The position numbers were made by a program, and so were the translations under genes. Positions 59,719 through 64,000 of a stretch of 64,000 nt of DNA are shown piece by piece. Source of the stretch: Saxidomus purpurata (taxonomy: Eukaryota; Mollusca; Bivalvia; Venerida; Veneridae); NCBI GenBank assembly GCA_022818135.1, contig JAFMSR010000016.1, forward strand, positions 9,548,822 through 9,612,821. Direction: 5' to 3'. The notes beneath the pieces were generated by a model. The model had not been told where the DNA came from, did no database searches, and worked only from the letters and a program-made list of their open reading frames with translations. Each line of letters starts with the position of its first letter. Position 1 is the first letter of the stretch.

Positions 59719-60219
59719 TCGAATATTGCTTGTACGATGTGAGCACATCAACAAAGATGACGTTTTGTAATAGCAACCAAAACCGATCGGAAGTAAGCAT
59801 TAAAAAACACAACAGATATAAAGAAAATCGGGTACATATACATGTGTAACAACACTTTATTTCGTTATCGAACCAATTTTGCTGTATTCTGTTTTTTTGC
59901 TATGTTTTTCGTCTAAGTTATTCAAACACATTATCAGCGTATGAACTAATATGGTATACAATTAAACAATGACAAGACTTCTCCTTTTGTTTTATTTCGT
60001 CTTATTAATGATTATGTTCTTACCTAAAACTTATAAAATGTTATAATTCACATCGCGTTATATTACGTTCAATTTGATAAGGTAGTATTTCTGTTTCTTT
60101 TCAGATCATATTTAGTTGCGTTAGAATAAACAGGGTTTCAAAACCTATTAACAAGTTGTGTTTTATGACCATTTGACACATATATTTACATTACGTTCAC
60201 AACACTCAATGGTGAACAT

Positions 60220-60570
60220 ATAGTACTACTACTCGTCCGTTCGTCCGTCTGTCTATGTGTTCGTCCATATCTTGTCCGGGCTGAAACTTTGTCATACATT
60301 AGGGATTTTATAAGAAAATAACTCAAGGGTTCAGCACATCAAGACGACGTGTCGCGTGCTAGAACCGCGTTCCTACCTCAAAGGTCCAGGTAACACTGAC
60401 CGTTTAAAGGAAAAATAATTCCTTATTTATGCACACATTCATGTGCGGACTGTGACTCTGTCATGCATTGAATGATTTACAAATCATTTGCACAAATGTT
60501 CACACCATCAAAACACTTGTCACTTGCAAAAAGAACGTCCCTACCTGAAGGTCAAGGTCACACTTTCTTA
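60220..60570. repeat. fragment of 'GTCCGTCCGT' dispersed repeat
   Basis: It starts with TCGTCCGTTCGTCCGTCTGT, then 'TTGTCCGGGCTGAAACTTTG' and 'GAAGGTCAAGGTCACAC'. Layout parallels 31980-33120. A further fragment of the same kind is at about 62450-62660. Confidence 0.55.
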
Positions 60571-60747
60571 CTTGGCAAAATGTTCAACACTCACGTACAA
60601 GGTTGTACCTGTTTTAAACACTTATTTCAATTAAGAAAAATAATTCAGTTCTCAAAACAAGACCTTGTATTTGATGAAAATAAGGCAGTATGATTATGTA
60701 TGTATTAATGTACATTATTTAAACTTGATTACATGATTTATTTTTAG

Positions 60748-60831
60748 CAACAGGGTTGACGAACGACCTACCTTATACTAGGTTGGCTTCGTTACAATTG
60801 ACACAAGTCGTCACCGAATTTAAATCAGGAG
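60748..60831 (+). CDS. possible extra 3' exon
   Basis: The 84-bp segment is flanked by ATTTTTAG and GTAAAT, phase 1-1, open throughout (TGLTNDLPYTRLASLQLTQ). Splicing to the acceptor at 61321-61322 would add E-E-C-K-L and a stop. It has no cysteine pattern or known domain, so it may be chance. Confidence 0.25.
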
Positions 60832-60922
60832 GTAAATAACGAATTTGCAAAACAAAAATTTAAGCCTTTAACAAACATTGTATGACAAGACATTCGTATT
60901 GCTTAAGTTATAGATACTGAAA

Positions 60923-61099
60923 CGGTAAACTATGTATATAACGACCCCGGATATAGTGACATTGTGATATAACGAACACATTTTTGGGCTCGATGTTTTC
61001 CTTATTTACTTTATATAAACGCTAAATGGGAATAACATACTTCGGATAAAGGAACACATTAAATGGTCCCAAAGAGTACGTTATATACGGAGTTTACTG
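60923..61099. mobile_element. 177-bp pogo/Tigger-like MITE
   Basis: The left end CGGTAAACTATGTATATAAC and the right end GTTATATACGGAGTTTACTG form imperfect terminal inverted repeats of about 21 bp. The right end is followed by TA. CAGTAAAC...ATAACG is reminiscent of Tigger/pogo termini. Related copies are at 54722 and 10178. No coding capacity. Confidence 0.6.
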
Positions 61100-61773
61100 T
61101 ACTTTGATTGGCTTATCTTGCCATTTCGAAATATTGCAACCGACAATGGAAATCAATGAAGTGTTTTACTTAATAACTATCAGGACTAATGAGTAAAGCG
61201 CGTATTAAATGTAAAATGATTGATTCAGACGTAAGGATTCTGTGATATTGCTAGTCAATGGCTTACGCTAAATGTTTTACAATGTAAAATTGACGTTTAC
61301 TTAAAGTATTTTGTGCTTACAGAGGAGTGTAAACTTTGAAGGAACAATCGACTAGAAGTTGTATTCTCATTCGTTTCTGTGTAGGGTCCCTTTCGACATT
61401 CTTCAGGAGGACAAACAAACAGACATGATAAACAACACTTGAAGACATTGTGATACTTTCAAATATATAGAAATCTGCATAAAAAGTTACTGTTAACACT
61501 TATATTAATATAACTGTTTATGTAAAATCATGAAAAGTATTTGCATATGTGTATATCATTTATGTGCCGGTTTGAAATTTGTATTTTTAATCATTATTTA
61601 TAGTATTACCAAAAGATCATTGTCTTATTGCTTTCCTTGCATTTTTCTCTGGAATCAGAGTTTTTGAGGTTTTAGTGCGGGGACAATGATCTTAATTATG
61701 ACCATCAAAACGGGGCTACTACATTTTACTTGTATGCTTTTGTTTTAGAACGAGTAACCCCAGATACATGTTT

Positions 61774-61992
61774 CATCGTTCAACTGATAATTTGAGCTGC
61801 ATAAAGTCGCACAAAAAGTTGCTGATATTTCATTCATCACGATTGTTTGAATCGTTCACGTATTGAGCGTAAAGTCGCACAAAAGTGCTGTTTTCTTCAT
61901 CACGATTGTTTGAATCGTTCAACTGATAATTTGAGCTGCATAAAGTCGCACAAAAAGTTGCTGATATTTCATTCATCACGATTGTTTGAATC
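61774..61992. repeat. local duplication, 140-bp offset
   Basis: The block GTTCAACTGATAATTTGAGC...ATCACGATTGTTTGAAT occurs at about 61777-61854 and again at about 61917-61992. A shortened version ('AAAGTCGCACAAAAGTGCTG') sits between them. No gene in it. Confidence 0.8.
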
Positions 61993-62035
61993 TATGTGTT
62001 CGTATATGGTTAAAACATGACTATCTTTATGATGA

Positions 62036-62041
62036 AATAAA
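62036..62041 (+). promoter_or_regulatory. possible poly(A) signal AATAAA
   Basis: AATAAA is followed within 50 bp by T/GT-rich sequence (GTGTTTTCGTTGTTTTTATT), the usual layout of a cleavage/polyadenylation site. If the gene uses the 60748 or 61323 acceptors, the 3' UTR could end near 62065. In AT-rich DNA this hexamer is common, so support is weak. Confidence 0.3.
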
Positions 62042-62179
62042 GATATATTTGAAAATGAAGCATTTTGTTTGGTAGTTACGTGTTTTCGTTGTTTTTATTT
62101 ATACTAATTTATATATTTATGATTGCGAAACAAGTTCTGATAACTTAGATTAATCGCTCTTGCCCCTCATTCCAGATGA

Positions 62180-62275
62180 AATCAATCTCGGAGAGAGAGA
62201 GAAGCAATGTTATAAAACCTTGGCACTTGTGGGGATCTAGGCCGGGACCACTGCGCCACTGCGGCTCCAATGTTT
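62180..62275 (-). mobile_element. fragment of tRNA-derived SINE
   Basis: The minus strand contains TGGCGCAGTGG (complement at 62248-62258), an excellent polymerase III A box, preceded by GAGCCGCAG. No good B box follows, so it is partial. Confidence 0.45.
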
Positions 62276-62819
62276 ACATTGTTTGGAAGTTCAACTTCAG
62301 TGTGTCCATTTCAGTCAAGATTAATGACAGATAGAGAATACAATTCAGTTTTCCTTTAATCACAAGACCAGACGACAAGTGGTGCACACTTATATATGCC
62401 GCCTCTATATAAACCACATAACTATCCCCGAAAAAGCTATTGTTTTCGCGTTGTCCGTCCGTCAGTCCGCGTCCACGAATTAAGGGCTAAGTGACATAAA
62501 AGTCACACATTACCTTCGTTCCGTCATAAAATACTATTTAAGTAGCACTTTTAACTTTTATGTGACCTTTTGTAACAACAAGTACGAACTCATAGGAACG
62601 ACAGTCCGTCTGTCCGTCCGGATCAATAACTAAGCAACCAATTGATAGATATTCATGAAAAAAATAAGTGAAAAACCACAAGACTTTTTTTTAAATAGTT
62701 TTTCCCTAGAGATTCCGTATAAAAACTTTCAAATTCTATATCTCTGAAACCGGTTGTCAAGATTTAATTGTAACTGGCTCAATAATCTTATGATCGCTCT
62801 TTCCAATATTCACCCGTAC

Positions 62820-62845
62820 ACCCTCTGCCACCCCCCCCCCCCCCA
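62820..62845. repeat. C-run
   Basis: About 15 consecutive C near 62830-62844, then CATACCCATACC. Simple low-complexity sequence. Confidence 0.7.
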
Positions 62846-63234
62846 TACCCATACCACCTCACCTTCTAGGTGATAGGGGCTGGATATTTAACAGCGTTTT
62901 TTGTCAGACTTTCACTATATCTGGCACAACTAATCAACTTTGTAGTCTGATTTTTAAAGAAACGAAGACCTGAAGGAGGGGTATCACTTTTCTTTCATAT
63001 TCCATATAGAAACTTAACAATTCTTCAAAATGATCCCCTCAAATATGAGACCCAACTGGAGGTGTACAATTTTTATATGCAAACGGTTCTTATTCTTGTT
63101 CAAATAAAGATAATTCCTTCAGAAATTAAGTACCCAGTGCATAGAAAGATGTATGTATGTATTTTTTCAGTACCAAGTACCAAGGATAACACAATAAAGA
63201 GCAAGCTCTTATTTCCATTGCGGTCCTTTTTTTG

Positions 63235-63463
63235 AAAGACAGAAGAAGATACAATGGAATCCGGGTACTAGACCCAAGCCCTTCTTTGGTTGTTTTACAT
63301 GCCCGGTGTATAGCACCGATGCACTCAAGACTACCAGTTCATCTCAGATAGGTGGGAAACACTGAAAAGCGTTTCTGAAATTTCCAGTGGCCCGGCCGAG
63401 AATCGAACCAGGGACCTCCGGATTGGTAGTCTAGGGCGTTAACCGCTCGACCACCGCACCAAC
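63235..63463 (-). mobile_element. tRNA-Ser-like SINE, intact A and B boxes
   Basis: On the minus strand the element starts near 63463 with GTTGGTGCGGTGGTCGAGCG. The A box TGGTCGAGCGG maps to 63433-63443 and the B box GGTTCGATT to 63401-63409. The anticodon and T stems do not pair well, so it is a SINE head and not a functional tRNA. The tail toward 63235 is estimated. Confidence 0.7.
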
Positions 63464-63964
63464 TATAAGATAGAGGCTATTTAAGGAAGTGCAGTGACCA
63501 AATCTAATCCATCTACCTTTCCACTTCGAAAATTATCTGCTTTTATCATTATTATCATCAAAAATTATGTTTGTCCGGAGCATATCTAAACAATAGTCAA
63601 GGGATTAAATTTATATTTTAAACAGAGATAGAGGGCACTAAGATGAAGTGCAGTGCCTAAGAACCATAATTCTTCCATGCACAACTTTTCAATTATCTTA
63701 GGCATGCATTTCTATCATGTAAAACATTGCAAATTAAGACAGTTTGAAAAAGTAAAGGAAGATATTTCAGTACATGTAGGTATGAATTGTATCAGTTTAT
63801 GAGTTAGCTGAGAGGACATGGCTGATAAAAAAACTCTTTAAAGACGTTCTTAAACATGAATATTTATTTAGTTAAATCATCGTAATATATTAAATCTCTG
63901 ACACTTTCCCTGCCGGTAAATGCAAATGGTAGTTTGCTTTTGGATAGGTGCATATAAAACAGAT

Positions 63965-64000
63965 CATTCATTCATTCATACACTCATTCATTCATTCATT
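63965..64000. repeat. (CATT)n microsatellite at window end
   Basis: Repeated CATT/ATTC tetranucleotides run to the last base, with one ACACTC interruption. The array probably continues beyond the window. Confidence 0.85.

Noticed and set aside
63380..63463. Functional tRNA-Ser on the minus strand
   Set aside because: A and B boxes are good, but the anticodon stem and T stem pair poorly and a SINE body follows.

Overview
The window looks like AT-rich metazoan nuclear DNA, most likely from a bivalve mollusc. It has spliced genes with GT-AG introns, tRNA-derived SINEs, decayed LINE reverse transcriptases, small TIR elements, and 'TCAAGGTCA'-rich dispersed repeats of a kind I associate with bivalve genomes. 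The species call is inference. There is no sign of bacterial or organellar DNA.

One gene dominates. From about 16.85 kb to at least 58.56 kb on the + strand I can thread 19 exons by splice sites, reading phase and cysteine patterns. They encode a secreted or extracellular mosaic protein of at least about 1,145 residues. Domain order is ShK-ShK, two six-cysteine EGF-like modules, five related sushi/CCP modules plus one diverged sushi, three calcium-binding EGF modules, a NIDO domain split over three exons, and an AMOP domain with its C-terminal Cys-Cys region. A basic R-K-K-R site and a short, uncertain C-terminus follow. The first exon(s), with start codon and signal peptide, were not found. 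The usual VWD domain after AMOP is absent. Every exon before NIDO is phase 1-1, so modules can be duplicated without frame damage. Five intact and two broken sushi exons, each with matching intron flanks, show that this is happening.

Layout: 1-10.2 kb is non-coding with degenerate tandem repeats, one SINE, one TA-type MITE and a G38/T22 homopolymer block. 10.2-13.9 kb holds two convergent LINE reverse-transcriptase fossils and a gag-type zinc-knuckle fragment. 14.4-16.6 kb has a foldback element and a compound 140/100-bp tandem repeat. 16.8-17.6 kb has the ShK exons. 18.0-25.8 kb is a 44-bp satellite of about 177 copies inside the intron after ShK 2. 27.0-27.7 kb has the EGF-like exons. 27.8-35.5 kb is an intron with SINEs, a 1.24-kb TIR element and repeats. 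36.1-43.9 kb is the sushi-exon expansion. 46.4-50.2 kb carries sushi 6 and three EGF exons. 50.6-58.6 kb carries NIDO and AMOP, with a second, unrelated 43-bp minisatellite in the first NIDO intron. 58.6-64 kb holds alternative terminal exons, a possible poly(A) signal, a pogo-like MITE and SINEs.

All calls come from reading the sequence; no database or alignment software was used. Exon borders are predictions without transcript support.
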